From assembly GCA_046541875.1 (NCBI GenBank), contig JBKHCL010000021.1, positions 1 through 40,047 of the forward strand: DNA of 40,047 bases, read 5' to 3'. This DNA is from CAZFPT01 sp046541875 (lineage in GTDB: Bacteria > Planctomycetota > Phycisphaerae > SM23-33). Below, one piece after another: positions 32,671 through 40,047 of the stretch. Each line of letters opens with the position of its first letter. Positions within the stretch are counted from its first letter, which is position 1. Made by a program: the position numbers and the translations under genes. The notes beneath the pieces were generated by a model. It saw nothing but the letters and a program-made list of their open reading frames with translations, was not told the DNA's origin and searched no databases.

Positions 32671-35217
32671 TCAGCCTTCGCTGCCGGATTCGTCGCTGGT
32701 GGCCTTCTTCGCCTTCTTGGCGGCGGTCTTTTTGCGGGTGGTCTTCTTCCGCGTGGTTTTCTTCCGCTTGGCCTTCTTGGCGGCTTTGGGAGCGGCCTGG
32801 TCCCCCTCGGACGTCTCGGCTGACTTTTCGCCTTCGTCCTTCGGGGTGCTCTTCTTGCGCGTGGCCTTCTTGCGGGTGGTCTTCTTGCGCTTCTTCGGGG
32901 CGGGGGTGTCTTCGGATGTCTCGGACGTCTCAGCCGGGGCGGGCCTGGAGGGCTGGTCCTGTGGCGATTCCTCGCTACCGTCCTGCCTGCGGTCCTGCTG
33001 GTCGGACGAGTCGTTCTTCCCTTCCTGCTTCTGGTCGCCCGATTCGCCGGACTTCTTCCGCCCCCTGCCGCCACGACGCCCGCGACGACGCTTCTTCTTG
33101 CTGCCATCGCCCTGGTCGCCCTGTTGCTCTTTCTTCCTGTCGGCCTGCTCGGGTTGGCTGTCCTGTTTCGCCTGGTCCGAGCTGTCGCCGGAGTCGGGTT
33201 TGCGGTCCTTCTCGGACTGGTCGCCGGAATCGGGCTGCTGGTTTCGGTCCTGCTGGTTGTTGTCGGACTTCTTACGTCGTCGGCCTCCGCGTCGGCCTCG
33301 GCGGCGTTTCTTGTTGTTACCGTCGCCCTGGTTGCCCGGCTCGTCGGAGTCTTTCTGTGTCTGTTTGCGGTCGCTGGGCTCTTCGGAGTTCTGCCGGTCC
33401 TGGTTGTGGTCCTGTTGGTCCTTCTGGTCCTGCTGGTTGTTGTTCTTGTTGCGATGCTTCTTTCCGCCGCGTTTGCCGCGTCGTCGTTTCTTGCCGGGTT
33501 TGGAAGGCGCCTGGTCCTGCTGGTCCTCCTGGGAGGAGCGGGCTTCGGAGGCGGCTTCGGCGATGTCCTCCGCCTCGGCGTCCCGGGCGTCCTGGAGGGG
33601 TTGTCGCGACGGGGAGGAGACGGGGGGCTTGATCTGCTCGATGGGGGTGGTCTCGGGGGCCTGCTGGCGTCCCTTGCCGCGGGTTCCGGCATCCCAGCTG
33701 ACCGTGCTGCCTCGGGCGTTGGTGCAGGTAACCTTCACTTCATGTCCGCTGAGCTCGGAGTTCGAGTGGACGATGATCCGCTTGCCGCTTTCCTGCTCCA
33801 TGTGGGCGATGGCGACTCGCTGGTAGTTGGCGAGGTGATGGGCCGCCGCCGGTGTAACGTCCACCTGGATCTGGGCGACGTCTTCCACACTGATCGCACG
33901 TTGCAGGATGCGCATCACGATCAGCGACTGGGACTCGTCGGATTTGATCAGCCCCATCCCGTTGCAGTAGCTGCAGCGGTGATAGAGGCTGTCTTTGAGG
34001 CTCGGACGCACGCGCTGCCGGGTGAGTTCCAGCAGGCCGAACGCGCTCATGCGGAGGACCTTGGTCTTTGCGCGGTCCTCCTTGAGTCCGTCGCGGATGA
34101 CCCGCTCGACCGATCGGCGATTCTTCTCGGAGCGCATGTCCACGAAGTCGATCACGATCACGCCGCCCAGGTCCCGCAGGCGCAACTGGCGGAGTACTTC
34201 CTCGGCCGCTTTTTCGTTGAGGCGTGTGGCGCTGGTTTCGGCGTCGGAATGAGCGCGGAACCGTCCGGAGTTGACGTCGATGGCCACCAGTGCCTCGGTC
34301 TGGTCGATCACCAGGGAACCGCCACACTTCAGCTCGACGCGGCGGGAGTAGATCTTCTCGATCTCCTCCTCCAGGCCGAACTCGTGGAAGAGGCCTTCCT
34401 TGCCGGTGTACTGCTCGATCTTATGTTTGGACCGCGGGACGGCCATCTCCAGGAATTCCTTCACCCGGAAACCCACTTCGGTGCTGTCGCAGATGATGCG
34501 ATCCACGTCGGTGTTGTAGACATCGCGGATGGTACGGATCACCAGGTCGCTCTCGCGATAGAGCTCGCAGGGTGCCTTGGCCTTTTTGGCGTTCTGCTCG
34601 ACGGTCTTCCACAGGCGCAGCAGGTATCGCAGGTCGCGCTGGAGGTCGCGTTTGGGGCGGTCCACCCCGGCGGTCCGCACGATGAATCCCATATCATCGG
34701 GCGTCTTGAGCTCGCCGAGGATTTTCTTCGCGCGGCCTCGGGCGTCATCGTCCTCGATCTTTCGCGAAACGCCCAGTTTGCTCATCCCGGGCATCATCAC
34801 CAGCAGCCGACCCGGGATGGAGAGGTAGGTCGTCAGCGTCGGGCCCTTCGTGCCGATGCCCTCCTTGGTCATCTGGACGACCACCTCCTGGCCGCGCTGG
34901 AGGCACTTCTGGATCGGCGGGCGCGAGCGATGCGGACGTTTGCGTCCGACGGCTTCGGTTTCCTTCGTTTCTTTCTTCCCGAAGTACTTCGGATGCAGGT
35001 CGGAGATGTGCAGGAACCCGTTCTTGGGCCCGCCGAAGTCCACGAACGCCGCCTGGATGGACGGCTCGACATTGACGACTCGGCCTTTGTAGATGTTCCC
35101 GACGTGCGAGGCGCTGGAGGCCCGCTCGATGTACAGTTCTTCCAGTTGCCCGTCGGCGAGGATCGCGATACGGCATTCCTGCGACTCGACGGTGTTGATC
35201 AGCATCTCTTTTTTCAT
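32671..35217 (-). CDS. rne: Rne/Rng-family ribonuclease with a long basic low-complexity tail
   Basis: An 848-residue endoribonuclease that cuts single-stranded RNA in mRNA decay and rRNA/tRNA processing. Residues 1 to about 505 are the catalytic part: an S1 domain with G-N-I-Y-K-G-R-V-V-N-V (40-50), the Mg ligands D314 in V-A-I-D-V-N-S-G and D357 in V-I-D-F-V-D-M, and a C-S-Y-C zinc link (C415, C418). A short charged insertion interrupts the S1 domain (about 78-103). From about 508 the protein is disordered: three copies of a K-K-R-R-R-G-x-R-G-G block separated by Gln/Asp/Asn-rich linkers, then a Lys/Ala/Thr stretch like the tail of a linker histone. In E. coli RNase E the tail scaffolds the degradosome and binds RNA; this one probably binds nucleic acid. 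Confidence 0.92.
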   Translation of the reverse strand: MKKEMLINTVESQECRIAILADGQLEELYIERASSASHVGNIYKGRVVNVEPSIQAAFVDFGGPKNGFLHISDLHPKYFGKKETKETEAVGRKRPHRSRPPIQKCLQRGQEVVVQMTKEGIGTKGPTLTTYLSIPGRLLVMMPGMSKLGVSRKIEDDDARGRAKKILGELKTPDDMGFIVRTAGVDRPKRDLQRDLRYLLRLWKTVEQNAKKAKAPCELYRESDLVIRTIRDVYNTDVDRIICDSTEVGFRVKEFLEMAVPRSKHKIEQYTGKEGLFHEFGLEEEIEKIYSRRVELKCGGSLVIDQTEALVAIDVNSGRFRAHSDAETSATRLNEKAAEEVLRQLRLRDLGGVIVIDFVDMRSEKNRRSVERVIRDGLKEDRAKTKVLRMSAFGLLELTRQRVRPSLKDSLYHRCSYCNGMGLIKSDESQSLIVMRILQRAISVEDVAQIQVDVTPAAAHHLANYQRVAIAHMEQESGKRIIVHSNSELSGHEVKVTCTNARGSTVSWDAGTRGKGRQQAPETTPIEQIKPPVSSPSRQPLQDARDAEAEDIAEAASEARSSQEDQQDQAPSKPGKKRRRGKRGGKKHRNKNNNQQDQKDQQDHNQDRQNSEEPSDRKQTQKDSDEPGNQGDGNNKKRRRGRRGGRRRKKSDNNQQDRNQQPDSGDQSEKDRKPDSGDSSDQAKQDSQPEQADRKKEQQGDQGDGSKKKRRRGRRGGRGRKKSGESGDQKQEGKNDSSDQQDRRQDGSEESPQDQPSRPAPAETSETSEDTPAPKKRKKTTRKKATRKKSTPKDEGEKSAETSEGDQAAPKAAKKAKRKKTTRKKTTRKKTAAKKAKKATSDESGSEG

Positions 35218-35266
35218 GTGGTTGGTCCTGTTTCGAACCGGCCACGTGTGTCACGGCGTGTAGGCG

Positions 35267-35926
35267 TCAGGACGCGTAGCGCACATCGGTGCGGACAACT
35301 CGTGCGAGGTCTCCCCGCGGGTCGAGCCCGAGGGTGTCGAGTATCTCGGCCGGCCTGGCCCAACGCTGCTGTTGCGGTGCGAGCGTCAGTGTCAGCCGAT
35401 CGGACTCGACGGTGAGATCTTCCACGAGGGGTTTGATGTCCACGGTGCGGGGTTTCTTTCCGCGTCGACCCGTCCGGGCCGACCCCCGCTGGTGAAGCCA
35501 TTGGTCCTGCTCGCCGAGCTGTTCGATCCGCTCGCGAAGGCGCGCGGCCTGCTCGGGGCGGAGGGTCAGCCGATATTGCATGCGAATGGGCTGAGGGGCA
35601 CTGGCCCCACTCGGGCGAAGCGTCGCGCCGACGAATCGCATGCCCCGCGGGGCAGTGGCGTTCAGTCGGTCGCAGATGGTTTCACCGTCGAGGGGTGTCT
35701 GTCCGTCCTCGTCCAGGGCGACCACCAGCAGGTCGCACTCACTGGCGACGCCCACGGGTCGTGGACACGCCAGAGAGAAGACCGGGCGGGGGTTGAATCC
35801 CTGGGAGTAGTGGACGGGCAGGCAGGCCCGGGCCATCGTTCGTTGGACCGCGCGCATCGTGTCATGATGCGATGCGAAGCGCAGGTCCCCCGTGATGGTC
35901 ATGGAAATCGCCCAACGCTGTGACAA
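35267..35926 (-). CDS. TIGR03936/DUF2344 radical-SAM-associated protein
   Basis: A protein of 212-220 residues resembling the C-terminal unit found with or fused to TIGR03960 radical SAM enzymes. The core reads G-D-L-R-F-A-S-H-H-D (a match to the family's R-F-x-S-H-x-D) and Y-S-Q-G-F-N-P-R-P-V-F-S-L-A, then C-P-R-P-V-G-V-A-S-E. The last part is basic and disordered-like. The start is uncertain: ATG 35902 begins M-T-I-T-G-D-L, while TTG 35926 has AAAGGA about 11 nt upstream and supplies the N-terminal strand that homologues have; I use the TTG. The role is unknown. The family often precedes RNase E/G, as it does here by 49 bp, but the radical SAM partner is missing upstream, where ptsI lies instead. 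Confidence 0.8.
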   Translation of the reverse strand: MSQRWAISMTITGDLRFASHHDTMRAVQRTMARACLPVHYSQGFNPRPVFSLACPRPVGVASECDLLVVALDEDGQTPLDGETICDRLNATAPRGMRFVGATLRPSGASAPQPIRMQYRLTLRPEQAARLRERIEQLGEQDQWLHQRGSARTGRRGKKPRTVDIKPLVEDLTVESDRLTLTLAPQQQRWARPAEILDTLGLDPRGDLARVVRTDVRYAS

Positions 35927-36064
35927 ACGCGATGGTTCCTTTCTTTGCGAATACAGCGGTCGTGTTCTGTCTGGCCGACGGCACCGTGCCATCGGTGTTG
36001 TATCCGGACCGGCCGGCGCTGTTGGGCGCATCGGCCGGGTTCGTCTTTCGCTTGTTCGGTCGCC

Positions 36065-37807
36065 TCAGTCGGCCAGTGCTTCAGGGAGCACCCGGCGCGT
36101 TTCGGCGCGCAGAAAATTGATGGTCTCTTTGTCCATATCGAAGGTCATCACGCGTCGGGCGACCCGGACGCATTCTTCGAGGGTTACCGAGCGGATGATC
36201 TTCTTGACTTCGGGGATCGCCGGCGGCGTCGCCGAGAACGTCCGCAGACCCATGCCCAGAAGCAGCATGGTGTACATCGGGTCGCCGGCCATCTCGCCGC
36301 ACATGCTCACCGCCACCTGGTTCTGCTCGCCGGAGCGGATGATCTGCTTGATCAGTCGCAGCACGGCCGGGTGGGCCGCCGAGAACAGCGAGGCAACCTT
36401 CTCGTTGCCCCGGTCCACCGCGAGCGTGTATTGCACCAGGTCGTTCGTGCCGATCGAGAAAAAGTCCACCTCGCGAACGAACGCGTCGCACTGCAGGGCC
36501 GCCGAGGGGGTTTCGACCATCATCCCGATCGGGATGTCGCCACGATGGTCCACGCCTTCCTCTTCCAGGTCCTCCGAGACGTCCCGGACGATCGTCTTGG
36601 CTTGGCGCAGCTCCATGAGATTGGTAATCAGCGGGAAGAGCATCGACACGTCGGCGTCGACGCTGGCCTGCAGAATAGCCCGGATCTGCGTCTTGAACAT
36701 GTCCAGGTTCTGCAGGCAGTAGCGGATCGATCGGCAACCCAGGAACGGGTTGCGCTCGGGAACGCGGGCACGGGCCTGGGTGTATTTGTCGGCTCCGAGG
36801 TCCACCGTGCGGATCACCACAGGTCGATCGCCGCAGGCATCGATCACTTCGCGGTACGCGCGGATATGGTCCTTCTCGGTCGGTTCGCTGTCCGAGCCGA
36901 GGTAGAGGAACTCGGTGCGGTAGAGCCCCACGCCCTGACCCCCTTTTTCCAGAACGGTATTGACCTCGGCGGGGAACTCGATGTTGCCCACCAGCCTGGC
37001 CTCGTGGCCGTCGCGGGTGATGGCCGGCAGGTCGCGCAGCGAATCGAGGCTGTGGACGAACTCCACCTGCTGGCGGGCGAAGTTCTTGTATTCTTCCAGC
37101 GTGCGGTTGTCGGGGTTGATCACGACCACGCCGCGGTTTCCGTCGATAATGACGGTATCGCCGGCGGAGGCTTCGGAGGTCACGTCGTTGAGCCCGACGA
37201 TAGCCGGGATGCCCAGTGCCTTGGCGACGATGGCGGTGTGGGACGTCGGGCCGCCGGCGTCGATGGCGAGCCCGGCGATGTGTTTGCGATCCATCCCCGC
37301 CGTCTGGGAGGGGGTCAGGTCGTGGGCGAGCACGCAGATGTCCCGCGTGAGGTGCGAGAGGCTTTGGCGCTGCTGGCCGGTGAGGTTGCGCAGGAGGCGC
37401 TTCTCGATGTCGTAGACGTCCTTGACGCGGTCGGCGAAGTGCTGGGGCATCGCCAGGAATTCCTTGGCGTATCCCCGCAGGACGGTGGCGACGGCGTATT
37501 CGGCGGCAACGTGGCCGTTGAGAATGGTATCGGCGAACTTCTTGTCCAGGACCTTGTCGTCCAGCAGGCCGAGGTGGAAATCGAAGATGCTGGCGGTTTC
37601 CTTGCCGATCCGCTCGACGGCGCGTTTCTGGAGGTCCAGGATTTCCTTTTTGGACACGGAGAGGGCCCGACGGAGCCTTGCAAGCTCCGCTTGGGCATGA
37701 TCCACCGGCACGTGCCGCTGGGGGATGTCGAATTCTTCGGCATCGACCACAATCGCCGGGGCGATAGCCACCCCGGGCGAAACGCCGATGCCCTTTTTGG
37801 TCTTCAT
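36065..37807 (-). CDS. ptsI: PTS enzyme I (phosphoenolpyruvate-protein phosphotransferase)
   Basis: A 580-residue cytosolic enzyme that takes phosphate from phosphoenolpyruvate and passes it to HPr. His190 in G-G-P-T-S-H-T-A-I-V-A is the phosphorylated residue. The N-terminal part holds the HPr-binding helices, and the C-terminal TIM barrel has G-L-Y-R-T-E-F-L-Y, G-D-I-P-I-G-M-M-V-E-T-P-S-A, the substrate-binding F-F-S-I-G-T-N-D-L-V-Q-Y and the active Cys in S-M-C-G-E-M-A-G-D. Length is standard. It lies 67 bp after ptsH. No EIIBC permease is in the window, so the relay may be regulatory rather than for sugar uptake. Confidence 0.96.
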   Translation of the reverse strand: MKTKKGIGVSPGVAIAPAIVVDAEEFDIPQRHVPVDHAQAELARLRRALSVSKKEILDLQKRAVERIGKETASIFDFHLGLLDDKVLDKKFADTILNGHVAAEYAVATVLRGYAKEFLAMPQHFADRVKDVYDIEKRLLRNLTGQQRQSLSHLTRDICVLAHDLTPSQTAGMDRKHIAGLAIDAGGPTSHTAIVAKALGIPAIVGLNDVTSEASAGDTVIIDGNRGVVVINPDNRTLEEYKNFARQQVEFVHSLDSLRDLPAITRDGHEARLVGNIEFPAEVNTVLEKGGQGVGLYRTEFLYLGSDSEPTEKDHIRAYREVIDACGDRPVVIRTVDLGADKYTQARARVPERNPFLGCRSIRYCLQNLDMFKTQIRAILQASVDADVSMLFPLITNLMELRQAKTIVRDVSEDLEEEGVDHRGDIPIGMMVETPSAALQCDAFVREVDFFSIGTNDLVQYTLAVDRGNEKVASLFSAAHPAVLRLIKQIIRSGEQNQVAVSMCGEMAGDPMYTMLLLGMGLRTFSATPPAIPEVKKIIRSVTLEECVRVARRVMTFDMDKETINFLRAETRRVLPEALAD

Positions 37808-37874
37808 TCGCTGCTCATCCGTGAACCTTGGCGGGTCGTTTCCGGTGGGGCAGTGACAGGGGCGACCCGGGGGG

Positions 37875-38147
37875 TCACTCCTCGCCGAACCCTTCTTCGA
37901 CCAGCGCCGCCAGTGCCTCTACGGACTCCTCGGCATCCTCGCCATTCGCGGTGAGTTTGAGGACCGTTCCCTTGGTCGCCGCCAGTCGCATCACGGACAT
38001 GATGCTCTTGGCGTCCACCGCGAGGGTTCCGTTGGACACCTCGATCTTGCTGTTGTATTTGTTCGCCAACTCCACGAACTGCATCGCCGGTCGGGCGTGC
38101 AGGCCGTACTTGTTGACGATGGTTACCTCTTGTTCGACGGAAGCCAA
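37875..38147 (-). CDS. ptsH: Phosphocarrier protein HPr
   Basis: A 90-residue PTS carrier. His17 in K-Y-G-L-H-A-R-P-A is the phosphorylation site used by enzyme I. Ser48 in K-S-I-M-S-V-M is at the regulatory serine position (Ser46 of the Gram-positive protein), so phosphorylation by HPr kinase is possible, but no hprK gene is in the window. The start is TTG at 38147, with only a weak ribosome-binding site. The protein has an acidic C-terminal tail (E-E-G-F-G-E-E), a little longer than usual. It lies between ptsN (46 bp upstream) and ptsI. Confidence 0.95.
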   Translation of the reverse strand: MASVEQEVTIVNKYGLHARPAMQFVELANKYNSKIEVSNGTLAVDAKSIMSVMRLAATKGTVLKLTANGEDAEESVEALAALVEEGFGEE

Positions 38148-38193
38148 AATGGAGTATCCGAAAGGGCGGCAATAAAACGGGAATCCGCAGCGG

Positions 38194-38661
38194 TCAGCCC
38201 AACTCGTCCGCTTCGTGGACCAACTCCACGATCGCTTCCCGGGTTTCGCTCTGTCGCAGGAACTTGCGGAACATGTCTCTCTGGACGTGCTTGAAGATGG
38301 TCTCCATCGCCTGGAGGTGCTCGTCGGGGTTGTCCGGGCTGCTCAGCAGCAGAATCACCGAGTACACCGGCTTGGAGTCCAGTGCGGCAAAGTCGAGTCC
38401 TTCGCTCGATCGTCCGATCGTCCCGATGGGCTTCTTGATTCCCTTGAGCTTCGTATGCGGAAGGGCAACGCCCTTTCCGATGCCCGTGGTCGCCTGCTTC
38501 TCACGCGACAGGACCGCCTCGGCGATATCCGGGGCGCTCTTTTTGGAAATTGCCCCGGAGGCGGCGAGCGATTCGACCAGTTCGAGAATCGCCTCGTCGC
38601 GCGTGGTGGCCTTCAGTTCCGGTACGATCGCGTCGGCGACCATGATATCCGATAGCTTCAT
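38194..38661 (-). CDS. ptsN: PTS EIIA-type nitrogen regulatory protein (PtsN-like)
   Basis: A 155-residue EIIA protein of the fructose/mannitol fold. His69 in I-G-K-G-V-A-L-P-H-T-K is the phosphate acceptor, and N-terminal M-K-L-S-D-I fits PtsN. The ATG at 38661 has AGGAG six bases upstream. PtsN proteins receive phosphate via HPr or NPr and control potassium uptake, nitrogen and stress responses. The gene order hpf-ptsN-HPr-EI recalls the rpoN clusters of Proteobacteria, but no rpoN is in this window. It is the first gene of the ptsN-ptsH-ptsI unit behind the promoter at 38715-38744. Confidence 0.92.
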   Translation of the reverse strand: MKLSDIMVADAIVPELKATTRDEAILELVESLAASGAISKKSAPDIAEAVLSREKQATTGIGKGVALPHTKLKGIKKPIGTIGRSSEGLDFAALDSKPVYSVILLLSSPDNPDEHLQAMETIFKHVQRDMFRKFLRQSETREAIVELVHEADELG

Positions 38662-38714
38662 CTGTTGCTCCTGCAGTCTTATCCGGTTCTCTGCCGGCAT
38701 TCGGCAGACCGCAC

Positions 38715-38744
38715 AGTGTAGCCGATGCCCCCCGACCCTGCCAA
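38715..38744 (-). promoter_or_regulatory. Candidate promoter of the ptsN-ptsH-ptsI genes
   Basis: On the minus strand TTGGCA (38744-38739) and TACACT (38720-38715) are spaced by 18 bp. Transcription would start near 38707, a leader of about 46 nt before ptsN. Confidence 0.55.
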
Positions 38745-38752
38745 TGGGCAAA

Positions 38753-38768
38753 TCGGGAGAATTCCCGA
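38753..38768 (-). terminator. Candidate hpf terminator
   Basis: On the minus strand TCGGGA-ATTC-TCCCGA is followed by TTT, 105 bp after the hpf stop and just upstream of the ptsN promoter. A longer pairing also exists between GGGAGAATT (38755-38763) and AATTCTCCC (38802-38810), so two alternative hairpins could form. The region 38769-38872 shows no gene. Confidence 0.5.
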
Positions 38769-38872
38769 CCTGGCCGAGCGAGATTCGCCCGAAAACAAGC
38801 AAATTCTCCCAGACCCGTCCGCCCCGGACGAGGGATGAACGCCGCCTGGCTGTGGACTCGGCCGTCGCCGGG

Positions 38873-39205
38873 TCAGGCTTCGCCCATCTCGGAGATCTCC
38901 CGGTGGGACGGTCCCTTGTGGTCCCGCACCTTGTCCTTGTGCCGACGAAGCTGCTGCGAAATCTTGTCGATGCACTGGTCCACCGCGGCGTACATGTCCT
39001 TGTCGCGGTGAGAGGCGACAAAGGTGTGCTTATGGCCCGCCTGAACGATGACTTCCACCGTCGGCTGATCGGCTTCGATGTCCAGAACCACCTCGATCGA
39101 CTGGACCCGGTCAAAATACCGAGGCAACTTGCCGGCCTTGGCTTCGACGTAGTCCTTGATCGCATCGGATGATTCCATGTGCCGAGTCTTGACGGTTACG
39201 TTCAT
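38873..39205 (-). CDS. hpf: Ribosome hibernation promoting factor, short form
   Basis: A 110-residue protein of the HPF/RaiA (YfiA) family that binds in the decoding channel of idle 70S ribosomes in stationary phase. It starts M-N-V-T-V-K-T-R-H-M-E and has S-D-A-I-K-D-Y-V-E-A-K, a central V-V-L-D-I-E-A-D-Q-P-T-V-E-V strand, and D-M-Y-A-A-V-D-Q-C-I-D-K-I-S-Q-Q-L. It lacks the extra C-terminal dimerisation domain of long HPF. The last 20 residues are charged. Its ATG overlaps the stop of the DUF502 gene by 4 bp, so the two are translationally coupled. Confidence 0.93.
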   Translation of the reverse strand: MNVTVKTRHMESSDAIKDYVEAKAGKLPRYFDRVQSIEVVLDIEADQPTVEVIVQAGHKHTFVASHRDKDMYAAVDQCIDKISQQLRRHKDKVRDHKGPSHREISEMGEA

Positions 39206-39981
39206 GGTGTCTCCTTGCTTGAATGTACAGGCGCCGCAAGGCGTTCCTGCAGCGATACTGTCCCATCGGATTCGATGGGACGCTGATTGAGCGGCAAGAT
39301 CACGCCCCCGCTGACGGTGAACTTCAACGCCTCGTCGATCGTGATCGGCAGCTCAATCGCCTCTTTACGCTTCACTGTAATAGTATAGCCGGTCACCGGC
39401 GTGGGGCTGGTGGGGATAAATACCGTCACCATCTCCTCACCCACGTGCCGACAGATGGTCGTCATGCCCTCGGACGTCAATAACCCCAGCGACCATATGC
39501 CTTTGCGAGGGTACTCCACCGCCACAACGCCCGAGAAAGCGACCTGCCGCTCCGAGAGCAGGAAGTCGGTCACCTGCTTGATGTGCGGGTAGATCAGCTT
39601 GATGACCGGGGTCTTCAGAAGGGCGGTCTCGGTGAGGTTCCATACGCCCCGTCCCAGGAACGACGCGACGAACCGCCCGAAGATGTAAATCCCGACGATC
39701 GCCAGAACAAACCCGATCCACCAGAGATAGTAGGTCGACCAGATCGCGTCCAGCCGCGCGTACGCCTGTCGCCAAGCGAGGTTCGGGTCGGCCGGGTCGC
39801 TGGAAAGCACCTGGATCCAGGCGAGGATGCTCATCACGCCGATGTTGATATGACGCCCGGCGAGATCCTGAATCTTCGAGAAAATCCACACGATCAGCGC
39901 CACGGTGATTACCGTCGGCAGGACGGCGGCTAACCCCCTGAAGAAAAATCGTTTGAAGTCGGAAACGAATGTCTCAGCCAC
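39202..39981 (-). CDS. DUF502-family membrane protein
   Basis: A 259-residue protein with two strong membrane helices, one near the N-terminus (R-G-L-A-A-V-L-P-T-V-I-T-V-A-L-I-V-W-I-F) and one at about 86-108 (L-W-W-I-G-F-V-L-A-I-V-G-I-Y-I-F-G-R-F). A C-terminal soluble part carries the DUF502 signature P-V-I-K-L-I-Y-P-x-I-K-Q and V-F-I-P-T-S-P-T-P-V-T-G. No function is established for the family; a link to membrane or ion homeostasis has been suggested but I cannot support it here. It starts at GTG 39981, with GGAAGGAG eight bases upstream, and is first in the transcript with hpf. The last 66 bp of the window show no gene. Confidence 0.9.
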   Translation of the reverse strand: MAETFVSDFKRFFFRGLAAVLPTVITVALIVWIFSKIQDLAGRHINIGVMSILAWIQVLSSDPADPNLAWRQAYARLDAIWSTYYLWWIGFVLAIVGIYIFGRFVASFLGRGVWNLTETALLKTPVIKLIYPHIKQVTDFLLSERQVAFSGVVAVEYPRKGIWSLGLLTSEGMTTICRHVGEEMVTVFIPTSPTPVTGYTITVKRKEAIELPITIDEALKFTVSGGVILPLNQRPIESDGTVSLQERLAAPVHSSKETP

Positions 39982-40047
39982 GAATCGGGCTCCTTCCGAT
40001 GTCCCGTCGCCACGTCCCGCGATCCTCGCCGCGACGTCCCAACCCCG

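Noticed and set aside
33124..35415. 763-codon open frame on the plus strand opposite the RNase E gene
   Set aside because: The minus strand holds a full RNase E with catalytic residues; the opposite frame is a composition artefact, partly driven by the repeated tail.

Overview
The window is high-GC bacterial chromosome (third codon positions mostly G or C), almost entirely coding, with no phage, IS or CRISPR. The gene families and their mix suggest a planctomycete-type bacterium, perhaps a member of the Phycisphaerae: a lone secretin lipoprotein, an RNase E/G with a very long basic tail, a HPr/EI/EIIA relay beside a hibernation factor, and an Rnf complex with its own ferredoxin. That placement is inference from style and content; no marker gene such as rRNA is present.

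Layout. 1-5089: a cut VanZ-like gene, a secretin-domain lipoprotein, a DUF5684 membrane protein, a 32-residue hydrophobic peptide, a HAD hydrolase and prmC. 5223-7802: a divergent CTP synthase, a 50-residue orphan protein and a 2[4Fe-4S] ferredoxin with its own promoter and terminator. 8045-11954: a 1006-residue secreted TPR/metallopeptidase protein and ispD. 12027-18043: the rnf operon in order RseC-like-C-D-G-E-A-B, preceded by an exact match to the consensus operator of the redox sensor Rex. 18121-22833: an alpha/beta hydrolase, then on the minus strand a glycogen-synthase-like glycosyltransferase, a GNAT acetyltransferase, queF and apbE. 23106-27449: a LarA-type nickel-pincer racemase homologue, a tail-anchored TPR protein, tRNA-Met(CAT), a small membrane protein, an ArsR-type regulator and holA. 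27469-32523: an AAA/DUF4143 ATPase with a palindrome over its ribosome-binding region, then a thiS-orf-thiG-orf-dinG operon behind a near-consensus promoter. 32671-39981: RNase E/G, a TIGR03936-type protein, ptsI, ptsH, ptsN, hpf and a DUF502 membrane protein.

How the genes fit together. The strongest theme is redox energy conservation. Ferredoxin can feed electrons to Rnf, which passes them to NAD+ while pumping ions. RnfD and RnfG both carry a recognisable covalent-FMN threonine motif, and ApbE, the enzyme that attaches that FMN, lies 1 kb downstream of rnfB. The Rex box would let the NADH/NAD+ ratio control the operon. The second theme is a non-transporting PTS relay (EI, HPr, EIIA-Ntr) beside a ribosome hibernation factor, which suggests nutrient-stress signalling; no sugar permease is present.

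I found no wholly new multi-gene system. The most promising points are the Rex box and Cys-rich leader gene of the rnf operon, a palindromic repeat that has become the coding 3' end of rnfA, the altered nucleotide-binding motifs of the CTP synthase, the complete LarA catalytic set in an otherwise uncharacterised gene, and the small orphan ORFs.
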